Positions 1 through 8,701 of a stretch of 64,000 nt of DNA are shown piece by piece. The position numbers and the translations under genes were made by a program. This DNA comes from Mesorhizobium sp. M2E.F.Ca.ET.219.01.1.1 (GTDB taxonomy: Bacteria > Pseudomonadota > Alphaproteobacteria > Rhizobiales > Rhizobiaceae): contig NZ_SADT02000003.1 in NCBI RefSeq assembly GCF_004016445.2, positions 325,231 through 389,230 of the forward strand, written 5' to 3'. Under the pieces are notes generated by a model. That model saw nothing but the letters and a program-made list of their open reading frames with translations, did not search any database and was not told the DNA's origin. Every line of letters starts with the position of its first letter. Position 1 is the stretch's first letter.

Positions 1-132
1 GAGCGTCGGCAGATGGAAGGTAAAGCCGCTGCCTGACGCCTGTCCGGCGCCGTCGGCCGACGCGGCGAGGCTTGGGAGGCTTGATATGAGCAGCAGCGCA
101 AGCGTGCCGCTCAGGACCGTTCTAAAATGCAT
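1..132 (-). CDS. cpoB: CpoB/YbgF tol-pal coordination protein, N-terminal fragment cut by window edge
   Basis: The minus strand from the ATG at 132 reads openly to base 1, giving 44 codons. The peptide starts MHFRTVLSGT, continues with a hydrophobic stretch (LALLLISSLP) and a likely signal-peptidase site near SLAASA, then GSGFTFHLPTL. An exported protein immediately downstream of pal on the same strand fits CpoB (YbgF), the periplasmic TPR protein that coordinates Tol-Pal with peptidoglycan synthesis. The diagnostic coiled-coil and TPR domains lie outside the window, so the name rests on synteny and the signal peptide. It is separated from pal by a terminator hairpin, so it probably has its own promoter. 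Confidence 0.7.
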   Translation of the reverse strand, partial: MHFRTVLSGTLALLLISSLPSLAASADGAGQASGSGFTFHLPTL

Positions 133-257
133 TCTGTCTCTCGCGGTGGGTGTTGGCCTGATGCGCCTTTCCAAATCAGAACAGGGGGAGGAGCGCCCTC
201 GCGCTCATAGCAGGACGCGAGACTTCGGCCAAATTTTGTTTCGGGGTGTTGCAAATG

Positions 258-283
258 AAAAAGGCGGCCCTGAGGCCGCCTTT
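258..283 (-). terminator. Rho-independent terminator after pal
   Basis: There is a perfect 10-bp stem (260-269 with 274-283) and a 4-nt loop. Read on the minus strand the stem ends in TTTTT. It lies about 65 bases past the pal stop codon and before the cpoB start, so it should end the tol-pal transcript. Confidence 0.85.
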
Positions 284-348
284 CATGTCCGGGATGTTGT
301 ATTTTTGCCGCCCTCGGTGCGCCGGACCGACGTCGCGGCGATAAGCCC

Positions 349-855
349 TTAGGAACCGGCGCCCGACAGCGTGGTGACGGCGCGGCGGTTCTGCGACCAG
401 CAGGAGATGTCGTCGCAGACCGCGACCGGACGCTCCTTGCCGTAGGAGATGGTCTTCAGGCGGCTGGCGGAGACGCCCTTGGAGACCAGGAAGTCGCGGG
501 TGGCGGCGGCGCGGCGGGCGCCCAGTGCCAGATTGTACTCACGCGTGCCGCGCTCGTCGGCATGGCCTTCAATGACGATGGCGTACTGGCGATACTGGTT
601 GAGCCACTGCGCCTGGCGCGCCAGCGTGGTCTGCGCGTCGGCGCGGATCGACGAGGAGTCGGTGTCGAAGAAGATGCGGTCGCCGATGTTGACGGTGAAG
701 TCTTGCGCCGAACCCGGCGTGGCGGCGCCGGCGCCGTTGAGGCCGAGATCGGCCGCGCTGTTCGGAGTCTTCTTCGAGGCGCAACCGGTGATGGCGAGAG
801 CCGCCACCAGCGCGATCATGGCCGGGTTTCGGGTAAGTGCTGCGATACGGCCCAT
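349..855 (-). CDS. pal: Peptidoglycan-associated lipoprotein Pal
   Basis: Pal is the outer-membrane lipoprotein of the Tol-Pal system; it binds peptidoglycan and is released by TolB. The 168-residue product has a signal peptide ending in a lipobox (ITGC, lipidated Cys25), a short linker, then an OmpA-type peptidoglycan-binding domain from about residue 55 onward. The domain shows FFDTDSS, EGHADERGTREYNLALG and RR near the C-terminus. I chose ATG 855 because AAGGAGAGG sits just upstream; the frame remains open to 894, but that would place extra charged residues before the signal peptide. It is the last gene before a terminator. Two C-terminal cysteines (VCDDISC) may form a disulphide. Confidence 0.96.
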   Translation of the reverse strand: MGRIAALTRNPAMIALVAALAITGCASKKTPNSAADLGLNGAGAATPGSAQDFTVNIGDRIFFDTDSSSIRADAQTTLARQAQWLNQYRQYAIVIEGHADERGTREYNLALGARRAAATRDFLVSKGVSASRLKTISYGKERPVAVCDDISCWSQNRRAVTTLSGAGS

Positions 856-1081
856 GCCGCCTCTCCTTCGCATTCGAGTGATTTCGTTGATCACCCAGTA
901 ACCACGTTTGGGTTAACCGGCATTCAAGAAACACGGTTAATTTTTGGTTTCGAGCCGCCGTCCTCGGCCGTTACGCATCCACGCATTTACCAAGATCGAC
1001 AATGGGCGCGGACCGTAGGCGGAAATGCGGCCAAAACGCGACCAAGACATGAAAAGCGGGGATTTGAGCCCTTCTCCGCTT

Positions 1082-1121
1082 CTTCATTTCCTCAATTCTT
1101 CAGTTCTTCAATTCCTCAGTT
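1082..1121. repeat. Five tandem octanucleotides between tolB and pal
   Basis: Five consecutive 8-base units occur: CTTCATTT, CCTCAATT, CTTCAGTT, CTTCAATT and CCTCAGTT, consensus CYTCARTT. They start 10 bases beyond the tolB stop codon, in the untranslated spacer before pal. No protein reads through them on the coding strand. Confidence 0.85.
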
Positions 1122-1130
1122 CCCCGCCCC

Positions 1131-2444
1131 TCACTCCAACAACGGCGACCAAGCCGGATCCGAAGCATAGTTCGCGGTCGGGATCGGCTGCTCGTTGCGG
1201 CCGGTGAGGTCGACCGAGACCAGCTTCGGTCCGCCGCCCGAGTCGCGGAAGAACATCAAGACGCGGCCGTTCGGCGCCCAGGTCGGACCCTCCTGCTGGA
1301 AGCCTGAGGACAGGATGCGCTCACCCGAGCCGTCGGTCTTCATGACGCCGATCTGGAATTCGCCGCCGCTCTGCTTGGTGAAGGCGATGAGATCGCCCCG
1401 CGGCGACCAGACCGGGGTCGAATAGACGCCGTCGCCGAAGGAGATGCGGTGCGGGTTCGAGCCGTCCCCGCCCATGACGTAGATCTGCGAGCGCCCGCTG
1501 CCGCCGCCGCGGTCGGAGGTGAAGACGACCTGCGAACCGTCCGGCGAATAGGACGGCGAGGTGTCGATAGCGGTCGAATCGGTGAGCCGCGTGGTCGAGC
1601 GGCTTCTCAGGTCCATGGCGAAGATGTTGGAATTGCCGTCGTCGCGCAGCAGGCTCATGATCACCTTCTGGCCGTCGGGCGAGAAGCGCGGCGCAAACGT
1701 CATGCCCGGGAAATTGCCGACCAGCTCGCGCTGCCCGGTCTCGATCTGCAGCAGGTAGACCTTCGGCTGCCCGCTCTCATAGGACATGTAGGTGATTTCC
1801 TGCCGGTTCGGCGAGAAGCGCGGCGTCAGCACGATCGCGCGGCCGTCCGACAGGTAGCGCACATTGGCGCCGTCCTGGTCCATGATGGCGAGCCGCTTCT
1901 TGCGCGCGTTCTTGGCGCCGGATTCGTCGACGAAGACAACGCGTGTATCGAAATAGCCCTTTTCGCCGGTGATCTTCTCATAGATCGCATCGGCGATGAT
2001 ATGCGCTACACGGCGCTGATTGGCGTCGTTGGCGAAGAACTGCTCACCGGCCATCTGCTGATTGCCGAAGATATCCCACAGACGGTACTGCGCCCGGATG
2101 CGGCCGTCCGCTTCCTTGCTCACGCTGCCGGTCACCAGAGCCTGCGCGTTGATGACCTTCCAGTCCTCGAAACGCGGCGAGGCATCCGGGTTGGTGATCT
2201 TTTCGACAAAGGCGGCCTTGTCGATCGGCGCGAACAGCCCCGACCGTTTCAAGTCGGCCGTTACGATCTCCGATATCTGCGGGCCAAGCCCCCCCTGGAA
2301 GTCGGGGATGGCGATGGGCATCGGCTCGACATTGCCTTTGTTGACGTTCAGCTCAAGAGTTGCCCAGGCGGGCAAGGTGGCGACCGAACTTATGCCCAGC
2401 GCCATTGCGGCGACCATCAGGAGCGGCTTGAGGATGGATTTCAT
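1131..2444 (-). CDS. tolB: Tol-Pal system periplasmic protein TolB
   Basis: TolB is the periplasmic partner that shuttles between Pal and TolA. The 437-residue product has an N-terminal signal peptide (cleavage likely after LPAWA, about residue 28). A TolB N-terminal domain follows (residues about 30-165). The C-terminal half is a six-bladed beta-propeller, shown by repeated WSPDG-type motifs: RFSPNRQEI, RFSPDGQKV, SYSPDGSQV, VWSPRGDLI, TWAPNGRVL and AWSPLLE. Length is normal for the family. It lies 41 bases downstream of tolA on the same strand, inside the tolQRAB-pal operon. Confidence 0.97.
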   Translation of the reverse strand: MKSILKPLLMVAAMALGISSVATLPAWATLELNVNKGNVEPMPIAIPDFQGGLGPQISEIVTADLKRSGLFAPIDKAAFVEKITNPDASPRFEDWKVINAQALVTGSVSKEADGRIRAQYRLWDIFGNQQMAGEQFFANDANQRRVAHIIADAIYEKITGEKGYFDTRVVFVDESGAKNARKKRLAIMDQDGANVRYLSDGRAIVLTPRFSPNRQEITYMSYESGQPKVYLLQIETGQRELVGNFPGMTFAPRFSPDGQKVIMSLLRDDGNSNIFAMDLRSRSTTRLTDSTAIDTSPSYSPDGSQVVFTSDRGGGSGRSQIYVMGGDGSNPHRISFGDGVYSTPVWSPRGDLIAFTKQSGGEFQIGVMKTDGSGERILSSGFQQEGPTWAPNGRVLMFFRDSGGGPKLVSVDLTGRNEQPIPTANYASDPAWSPLLE

Positions 2445-2485
2445 GTCTTCTCGCTTCTCTTGCTGATTTCTTTTGGATGCTCCGG

Positions 2486-3640
2486 CTACAGGCCAAGCAT
2501 CGCTCTCGGATCGAAGTTGACGCGAATGTCAGACCAGATGTCCTGCTTTCCGGCGGGAACCTGCAGACCCGCGACATCGCATTTCTGCACGGCGCGAACC
2601 GCGCTGGCGTCGAACTGGGGGTTGCCGCTGGACTTCTCGACGGTCGGGCGGCCCTCGAGCTTGCCGGAGGCATTCAGGTTGAAACGGATGACCACGGTGA
2701 AGTTTTCAGAACCCTCGAGTCCAACCGGAAGGGTCCAGCAACTCCCGAGCTGATCCTCCAACGCCCCTTGCTCCGACTTGGAGAGCTTCTGGCCCTGATC
2801 CTTCTCGCCGCCCAGCGAAGCCTGCTGGGTCGAGCGCTTGGCGCCGCCGCCGGACGGCTTCTGCTTATCGAGCAGAGCGGTTATCTCGTCGGCGTTGAAC
2901 TGCTTCTCGTCCGATTTCTTCTTGGAAGATGCTTCCTTCACCGGCTTTTCCGCGTCCTTGCGGTCCGGCGCCTTGGCGCTCTCGGCCTGGGCCGGCTGCG
3001 GCTTCGGCCGTGCTTCCGGCGCCGGCGCGGAATCCGGCAGCTTGGCTTCCTCGGTCGGCTGCTGCTGATCGATCGCCTCGGCGACGGCGTCCGGCTTCAC
3101 CTCTTCCTTCGGGATGGCGGCGGTCGTGTCCTTCGGCGGTGTCGGCGCCGGTTGCTTGGTCGGTGTCGGCTTGGGCTCCGTCTGCTTGACCGGCTCGGGC
3201 TTGACCTCTTCCTTCGGCGTTGGTGTCGGCGCGACTTCCGTTGCAGGCGTCGGCTTCGGCTTCTCCTGCGGCTTCGGCACGTCCTCGACGGCAGGCTTCT
3301 CGGTCGGCGTCGGCGCGGGCGGCGGCGCCGCCGTCTTCTCGACCGGCTTCGGCTTGGCTTCGTCGGTCACCGCCTTGTCGGTGTCGACGGTGTTCTCGCC
3401 GACCTTCTGGGCATCAGGAACGACATCCGGTCGCTTCGTCGGAACCGGCGCCGGTTTATCATGCATGACCGACTTCTTGTCGCCCTGCAGCGTCTGCGCG
3501 ATGGCTTCCATCGGCACGATGTCCACCGCCACCGACTCCACGTCGGAGGTCGGCATGGCCGGCGGCGACGACAGCGTGAACAGCCCGAATGCCAGCGCTA
3601 CCGCATGCAAGATGACCGATGAGGTGAGGCCGGTCCGCAT
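2486..3640 (-). CDS. tolA: TolA energy-transducing protein (TonB-like)
   Basis: TolA spans the periplasm and links the TolQR motor to TolB and Pal. In the 384 residues I see one N-terminal membrane segment (about 7-25, VILHAVALAFGLF). A long Pro/Lys/Glu/Thr-rich middle follows (about 60-270, many KPxPT-like units) in place of the helical Ala/Lys-rich domain of enterobacteria. A compact C-terminal TonB/TolA-like domain begins about residue 285, with the motif SCWTLP and cysteines at both ends. It lies 7 bases after tolR. The Pro-rich stalk is what I would expect for Rhizobiales TolA. Confidence 0.93.
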   Translation of the reverse strand: MRTGLTSSVILHAVALAFGLFTLSSPPAMPTSDVESVAVDIVPMEAIAQTLQGDKKSVMHDKPAPVPTKRPDVVPDAQKVGENTVDTDKAVTDEAKPKPVEKTAAPPPAPTPTEKPAVEDVPKPQEKPKPTPATEVAPTPTPKEEVKPEPVKQTEPKPTPTKQPAPTPPKDTTAAIPKEEVKPDAVAEAIDQQQPTEEAKLPDSAPAPEARPKPQPAQAESAKAPDRKDAEKPVKEASSKKKSDEKQFNADEITALLDKQKPSGGGAKRSTQQASLGGEKDQGQKLSKSEQGALEDQLGSCWTLPVGLEGSENFTVVIRFNLNASGKLEGRPTVEKSSGNPQFDASAVRAVQKCDVAGLQVPAGKQDIWSDIRVNFDPRAMLGL

Positions 3641-3647
3641 CGTCGTG

Positions 3648-4109
3648 TTACTGGTCCTGTTCCTGCAATGAGACCAGGCCGATATTCTTGTAGCCGGCCG
3701 CTGAGATGCGAGCCATGACCTTCATCGCCGTTCCGTAGTCGGTCGACTTGTCGCCGCGGATAAAGATGCGCTCATCATAGCCGGTCTTCGAAATCGCCTG
3801 CAGCTTGGCCACAAGTTCCTCGATCGGGATTTCGGTTTCCTGCAGGAAAATCTTGCCGGTGGCGTCGATCGAGACGGTGATCGGCTGCGTATCGACATTC
3901 ATCGCCTTGGCCTGCGTGTCCGGCAGATCGATCGGAACCCCGACGGTGAGCAGCGGCGCCGCGACCATGAAGATGATCAACAGCACCAGCATCACGTCGA
4001 CCATCGGCGTGACGTTGATTTCCGACATAAGCGCGTGGTGGCGGCCGCGCCGCCTGTGGCCGCGTCCGCCTCGCCCTGAACCGCTTGCCCCTGCAGCAGA
4101 CATCCCCAT
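3648..4109 (-). CDS. tolR: TolR, proton-channel subunit of the Tol motor
   Basis: TolR is an ExbD/TolR-family inner-membrane protein that forms the proton path with TolQ. The 153-residue product has the family signature INVTPMVDVMLVLLIIFMV, placing the proton-binding Asp at residue 38 in the single membrane helix (about 36-55). A periplasmic domain follows, with FIRGDKSTDYG. An unusual feature is the cytoplasmic N-terminus, residues about 7-26, rich in Gly, Arg and His. Start is ATG 4109, 9 bases after tolQ ends. Confidence 0.96.
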   Translation of the reverse strand: MGMSAAGASGSGRGGRGHRRRGRHHALMSEINVTPMVDVMLVLLIIFMVAAPLLTVGVPIDLPDTQAKAMNVDTQPITVSIDATGKIFLQETEIPIEELVAKLQAISKTGYDERIFIRGDKSTDYGTAMKVMARISAAGYKNIGLVSLQEQDQ

Positions 4110-4118
4110 GATCGTTCC

Positions 4119-4829
<711 letters not shown>

Positions 4830-5139
4830 CACTTAAGTCCTTAAGATTTTCCGGGCATCGCTGGCGGCTGGCCCATGGGCATCCCTTTGGTCCGATCGCG
4901 CGAAGCGTGAAGCTTGCGGGACACGCCCCGAATGCACCGTTTCGCGGCCTTTTCGAGGCAAATATTGGTGAAAGGAAGGCGCACGAATTGCGCCAATCTT
5001 CGCCGATTCCTTCATGAACCGTTATGGTTAAGGATGGGTTAGGATGTCAGGCGCGGCGCATTGCCGCGCTTGGCCATCGGCAGAGCTCGTCGAGAAGCGT
5101 CTGGAAAATACGCCTGCTGAATTCGGCAAGCGCCGCGGA
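4830..5139. other. Spacer between ybgC and tolQ, no gene seen
   Basis: This 310-base stretch lies between two genes transcribed in the same direction. Short open frames on both strands look compositional. It probably carries the promoter of tolQRAB-pal, but I could not recognise convincing -35 and -10 boxes. Confidence 0.5.
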
Positions 5140-5613
5140 TTAGCCCGTCGTTTTCTGCGTGAAGGCCGCTATCCATTCTCTAGGGAAGCGTTTGGGTCTG
5201 CCGCTTTCGCCGACGATCGCGGCCTCGACTTTCGCCTCGACCAGCACATCGCCGCCGCGCTTCAGCTGCTGCCCCATGAAGATGCGGGCGCCGGAAATCT
5301 CGTCGGTGCGGGTGTCGATGGTCAGGATGTCGTCCATGCGGGCCGGCGAGCGAAAGTCGATTTCCATGCGCCGCACCACCCAGACGATGCGCTCGCCATG
5401 CTTGCCGTCGAGAAGTTCGGTGTGGTGGACGCCGGTCAGCCTCAGATAGTCGGAGCGGCCGCGTTCGAGGAACTCGAGATAGCGCGCATGATAGACGACG
5501 CCGGAGAAATCGGTGTCGGCATAGTAGACCCTCGCCATCAGCCGGTGGCCGAAATCCGTCAGCGCGCCGGAAAGCCCGGCGCAGAGCGCCGCCGATTCAC
5601 CATGATCGTCCAT
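5140..5613 (-). CDS. ybgC: Tol-Pal-associated acyl-CoA thioesterase YbgC
   Basis: YbgC is a hotdog-fold thioesterase encoded upstream of tolQ in many proteobacteria. The 157-residue product carries the active-site region YYADTDFSGVVYHARYLEF (Asp about 35 is the catalytic residue of the 4-hydroxybenzoyl-CoA thioesterase subfamily) and LERGRSDYLR. The start at 5613 is preceded by AGGAAAG; an upstream in-frame ATG at 5673 lacks a good ribosome site and would overlap the opposite gene's upstream region. Synteny with tolQRAB-pal supports the name. Confidence 0.93.
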   Translation of the reverse strand: MDDHGESAALCAGLSGALTDFGHRLMARVYYADTDFSGVVYHARYLEFLERGRSDYLRLTGVHHTELLDGKHGERIVWVVRRMEIDFRSPARMDDILTIDTRTDEISGARIFMGQQLKRGGDVLVEAKVEAAIVGESGRPKRFPREWIAAFTQKTTG

Positions 5614-5666
5614 CGCGCTTTCCTTTTCTGGCCCATAGAGGCAGGTGTTTGTCGCGCGGGAACGGG

Positions 5667-6920
5667 ATGGCACTGTTGGGCACGATGATCAAGACCTTGA
5701 TGGCGGCGCTTTGTGCGCTCGCCGTGCTTGCGCTTCCAGCCGGCGCGGCGACGTTCTCGATGAAACGCGGCCTCAATCTCGACCAGTGGGTCACCTGGCC
5801 CACCGAGGACAAATGGGGCGACCGCCAGGCGATCCTGCCCTATCCGGAGTGGCGCAAATTCCTCAAGGAGGACGACCTCAAGGCGCTCAAGGATGCCGGT
5901 CTCGATTTCCTGCGCATGCCGGTCGATCCCGCGCCCTTTCTGTCGGACGGGACCGCGGCCTTTCGCGACAACCTCTATGCCAGCGTGCTCGACTCGGCGC
6001 GCATGATCAACCGCGCCGGCCTGAAGGTGGTCGTCGATCTGCATCTGATCCCCGCAGGCGGCAACCGCAAGATCGGCATGAGCGAGGTCATGCGCGATCC
6101 GGCGGTCTTCGATGCCTATGCCGAGCTGGTGCGAAAGATGGCGCGGACGCTGGCCAAGGAAGACCCCGGCCAGGTCGCGCTCGAATTGATGAACGAGCCG
6201 ATCGTCGATTGCGACGCGAACGGCACCAATCTTTGGCCCGACCGCCAGAAAGAGCTGTTCGCGGCCGCGCGAGCTTCCGCCACCAGGCTCACGCTGATCC
6301 TGACCGGCGGCTGCTATTCGAATGCGGCCTCCCTGGCAAAAGTCGACCCGAAGGCGATCCCGGACGACAACATCCTCTGGGCCTTCCATTCCTACGATCC
6401 GTTCCTTCTGACACACCAGGGCGCGACCTGGGCCGGCGATTTCATCCAATACGTCACCGGCCTGCCCTATCCGTTGACAGCCGTTCCGAAGGCGCAATTG
6501 GACATGACGCTGGACACGATCCGCGACCGGATAAGGGCCGAGGCGCCCTGGGCGCGGCGGAGCGGCCTGCTCGCCTATCTCGACGAGCAGGTGGCGACGA
6601 TGGACAGTCCCGAAAAGCTGGCCGCCGTCATGGATGCGCCGTTCAGGACGGTCGACGCCTGGGCGAAGGCCAACGGCATCAAGCCGCAGGATATCACGCT
6701 TGGTGAGTTCGGCATGATCCGCAAGGAATACGGCAACGGCTTCGTCATGCCGGCCGCGTACCGCGCCGCCTATGTGCGCGACATGATCGCCCGCGCCGAG
6801 GCGCATGGCTTTTCCTGGTCGGTGTGGAGCTATGGCGGCGCCTTCGGCATCGTCGATGCCTTCGACGGCGAGAGGGCGGAGCCCGACGTGATGGATGTAA
6901 TCCGCCAACTTCCGCGTTAG
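5667..6920 (+). CDS. Secreted glycoside hydrolase family 5 (cellulase-like)
   Basis: A retaining beta-glycosidase of the GH5 fold, probably acting on a beta-glucan or similar polymer outside the cytoplasm. Of 417 residues, the first 27 or so form a signal peptide (LMAALCALAVLALPAGA). Catalytic features are LMNEP with acid/base Glu177, LGEFGM with nucleophile Glu347, FLRMP with the conserved Arg, and WAFHSYDP. The start is uncertain: ATG 5667 follows GGGAACGGG, ATG 5685 would give a tighter signal peptide. It is divergent from ybgC. Substrate cannot be told from sequence; exopolysaccharide trimming or plant-wall contact are both possible. Confidence 0.88.
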   Translation: MALLGTMIKTLMAALCALAVLALPAGAATFSMKRGLNLDQWVTWPTEDKWGDRQAILPYPEWRKFLKEDDLKALKDAGLDFLRMPVDPAPFLSDGTAAFRDNLYASVLDSARMINRAGLKVVVDLHLIPAGGNRKIGMSEVMRDPAVFDAYAELVRKMARTLAKEDPGQVALELMNEPIVDCDANGTNLWPDRQKELFAAARASATRLTLILTGGCYSNAASLAKVDPKAIPDDNILWAFHSYDPFLLTHQGATWAGDFIQYVTGLPYPLTAVPKAQLDMTLDTIRDRIRAEAPWARRSGLLAYLDEQVATMDSPEKLAAVMDAPFRTVDAWAKANGIKPQDITLGEFGMIRKEYGNGFVMPAAYRAAYVRDMIARAEAHGFSWSVWSYGGAFGIVDAFDGERAEPDVMDVIRQLPR

Positions 6921-6966
6921 TACCAGCGATGCTACCAATTCCGCGCTGGCATCGGGGGATTGGGCT

Positions 6967-7656
6967 ATGCGCTCGCTGCTTTACACGACCGGATCACCTT
7001 TCGCGCGCGGCGTTCGCGTCGTGCTCGACGAAATCGGCCTCGACTACGAGCGGCTGGAGGAAACCACAACGCCATCCGCCGCGTCCCGCGCCGAATGGAC
7101 GCCGGCGCTTCAGGTTCCGACGTTGCGTGATGGCGACCTGACGCTGTGGGATAGCGGCGTGATCGCCGAGTATCTGCTTGCCACCTATCCGCAGCGAGCC
7201 GGGGATGATCCGGCTCTGGCGCCATCGATGTGGCGGGCGGGATCGGAATGGCAGGACCGGCTGCTCTTTGCCTCGATCCAGACGCTCGGCACCGCCGCGA
7301 CGACGATCAGCCAGATGCGATGGTCCGGAGTGAGGCATCACGGCAATTCGCATCTGACGCGCTGCGCCGAACGCATTGCCCATCTGATCGGGTGGCTGGA
7401 AGAGCGGATCGACCGCGACGGCGAGGGACTTTTCGGCAAGGTCGTGTCGGTCCACGACATTTTTCTGACCTGCCACCTTCGCTTCATCGCCAACCGGCCC
7501 CTGGACCTGGATACCCGGCTCGCCGCGCATCCGAAAATCGGCGCGCTTGTGGACAGGATGGAAGATCGCGCCAGCTTCCGAAACAATCCGGTGCTGTGGT
7601 GGGAGCCTGGCATCACCGGGTACGAAGCCGACGGCACCCCCATCCGCGCCAGCTGA
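6967..7656 (+). CDS. Glutathione S-transferase family protein
   Basis: A cytosolic GST of 229 residues. The N-terminal thioredoxin-like domain starts LYTTGSPFARGVRVVLDEIGLDYE, with the Ser in the usual catalytic position, and includes VPTLRDGDLTLWDSGVIAEYL (cis-Pro and the SNAIL/TRAIL-like region). The helical C-terminal domain (about 85-220) contains VSVHDIFLTCHLRF. Substrate unknown. It follows the GH5 gene after about 46 bases in the same direction and converges with the phosphoesterase. Confidence 0.88.
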   Translation: MRSLLYTTGSPFARGVRVVLDEIGLDYERLEETTTPSAASRAEWTPALQVPTLRDGDLTLWDSGVIAEYLLATYPQRAGDDPALAPSMWRAGSEWQDRLLFASIQTLGTAATTISQMRWSGVRHHGNSHLTRCAERIAHLIGWLEERIDRDGEGLFGKVVSVHDIFLTCHLRFIANRPLDLDTRLAAHPKIGALVDRMEDRASFRNNPVLWWEPGITGYEADGTPIRAS

Positions 7657-7664
7657 TGGAAGGT

Positions 7665-8567
7665 TCAGCCCAGATCGATCTGCAATATCTCCGGCCGCAC
7701 CCCGAAACGGATCGGGGCGATGCTGAAGCCGAGACCGCCCGACACGATCAGGTTGCGGTCGTTCTCGACGACATGGCCATAGGCGTAGCGGTTGCCATAG
7801 GCGGAAGGCACGACCGGTGAATAGCCGAACAGCCGCACCTGGCCGCCATGAGTGTGCCCGGACAGCGTCAGCGAGACTCGCCGCGGCACCTTTGGAAAAA
7901 TGTCCGGCTCATGCGCAAGCAGGATGATGGGCGCAGTGTCGCCGACCTTGGTCAGCGTGCCGGGAAGATCGTCGAGACCGGTGAGCCCCCTGCGGCCCTT
8001 GGCCTTGTTCGGCAAAAGCGCAATCTGGTCGGCCATCCCGGCGATCCAAAAACCCTGCCCGTCCTTTTCCAGGCGCACGACGTCGTTTTCCAGCACCGGA
8101 ATGCCAACGGCCTCCAGCGCCTTGCGTGAAATGGTCGGGCCTGCCCCGGCGGCTTGAGCGGAGCGATCCTCCCACCAGTCGTGATTGCCGAGGATGGAGA
8201 ACACGCCGAGCGGCGCCTTGAGCCCGGAGAGCGCCGGCGCCCACTCCGATGCCTTCACCCAGCCTGTAACCATCCGGGTTCCTGCGGGGTAGTCGCCAAG
8301 CATGACGATGACGTCCGGCTGCAGTGCATTGGTCTGCTCGGCGAGCGCTGCGATCCGCTCCGGCGTCATCCATGGACGGCAGGCATGGATGTCGGCCAGC
8401 GCCACGACCCGCAGCTTGAGGCCGGTCGGCCAATGCGGCGGTGTCAGCGCATAGCGCTTCACATGCGTCAGCAGCATCGGCTCGATGCCGACCGCATAGG
8501 CGCCGAGCGACACCATGGCGAAGGCCGAGCCGCCGACTAGGCGCAGGAAACCGCGTCTGGTGATCAT
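7665..8567 (-). CDS. Tat-exported metallophosphoesterase (YaeI-like)
   Basis: A calcineurin-like metallophosphoesterase with a twin-arginine signal (ITRRGFLRLVGG) followed by a hydrophobic segment, so it probably works in the periplasm or facing it. Metal-binding motifs run in order across 300 residues: ADIHA (Asp59, His61), GDYPAG (Asp92), GNHDWW (Asn128, His129), LAHEPD (His219) and SGHTHGG (His238, His240). The E. coli relative YaeI is a phosphodiesterase of unclear substrate. I chose ATG 8567 because the twin-arginine signal begins there; an upstream frame to 8642 adds residues that would bury it. Confidence 0.9.
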   Translation of the reverse strand: MITRRGFLRLVGGSAFAMVSLGAYAVGIEPMLLTHVKRYALTPPHWPTGLKLRVVALADIHACRPWMTPERIAALAEQTNALQPDVIVMLGDYPAGTRMVTGWVKASEWAPALSGLKAPLGVFSILGNHDWWEDRSAQAAGAGPTISRKALEAVGIPVLENDVVRLEKDGQGFWIAGMADQIALLPNKAKGRRGLTGLDDLPGTLTKVGDTAPIILLAHEPDIFPKVPRRVSLTLSGHTHGGQVRLFGYSPVVPSAYGNRYAYGHVVENDRNLIVSGGLGFSIAPIRFGVRPEILQIDLG

Positions 8568-8701
8568 GGAACGACCCAAGCCCCTCGGGTTTTTACCAGG
8601 AAGCTGCCTTAAAGGCGGCAATTGCGCCCTGAGCTGGGCCAAGCCGCGCAGATTCTGCGCAGATCGGCCCCTTGCTTGGCCGAGCGGCGAACAAATCTGC
8701 G

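Noticed and set aside
86..352. An 88-codon plus-strand frame near the left edge
   Set aside because: It runs across the terminator hairpin and is antisense to the clear signal peptide of cpoB.
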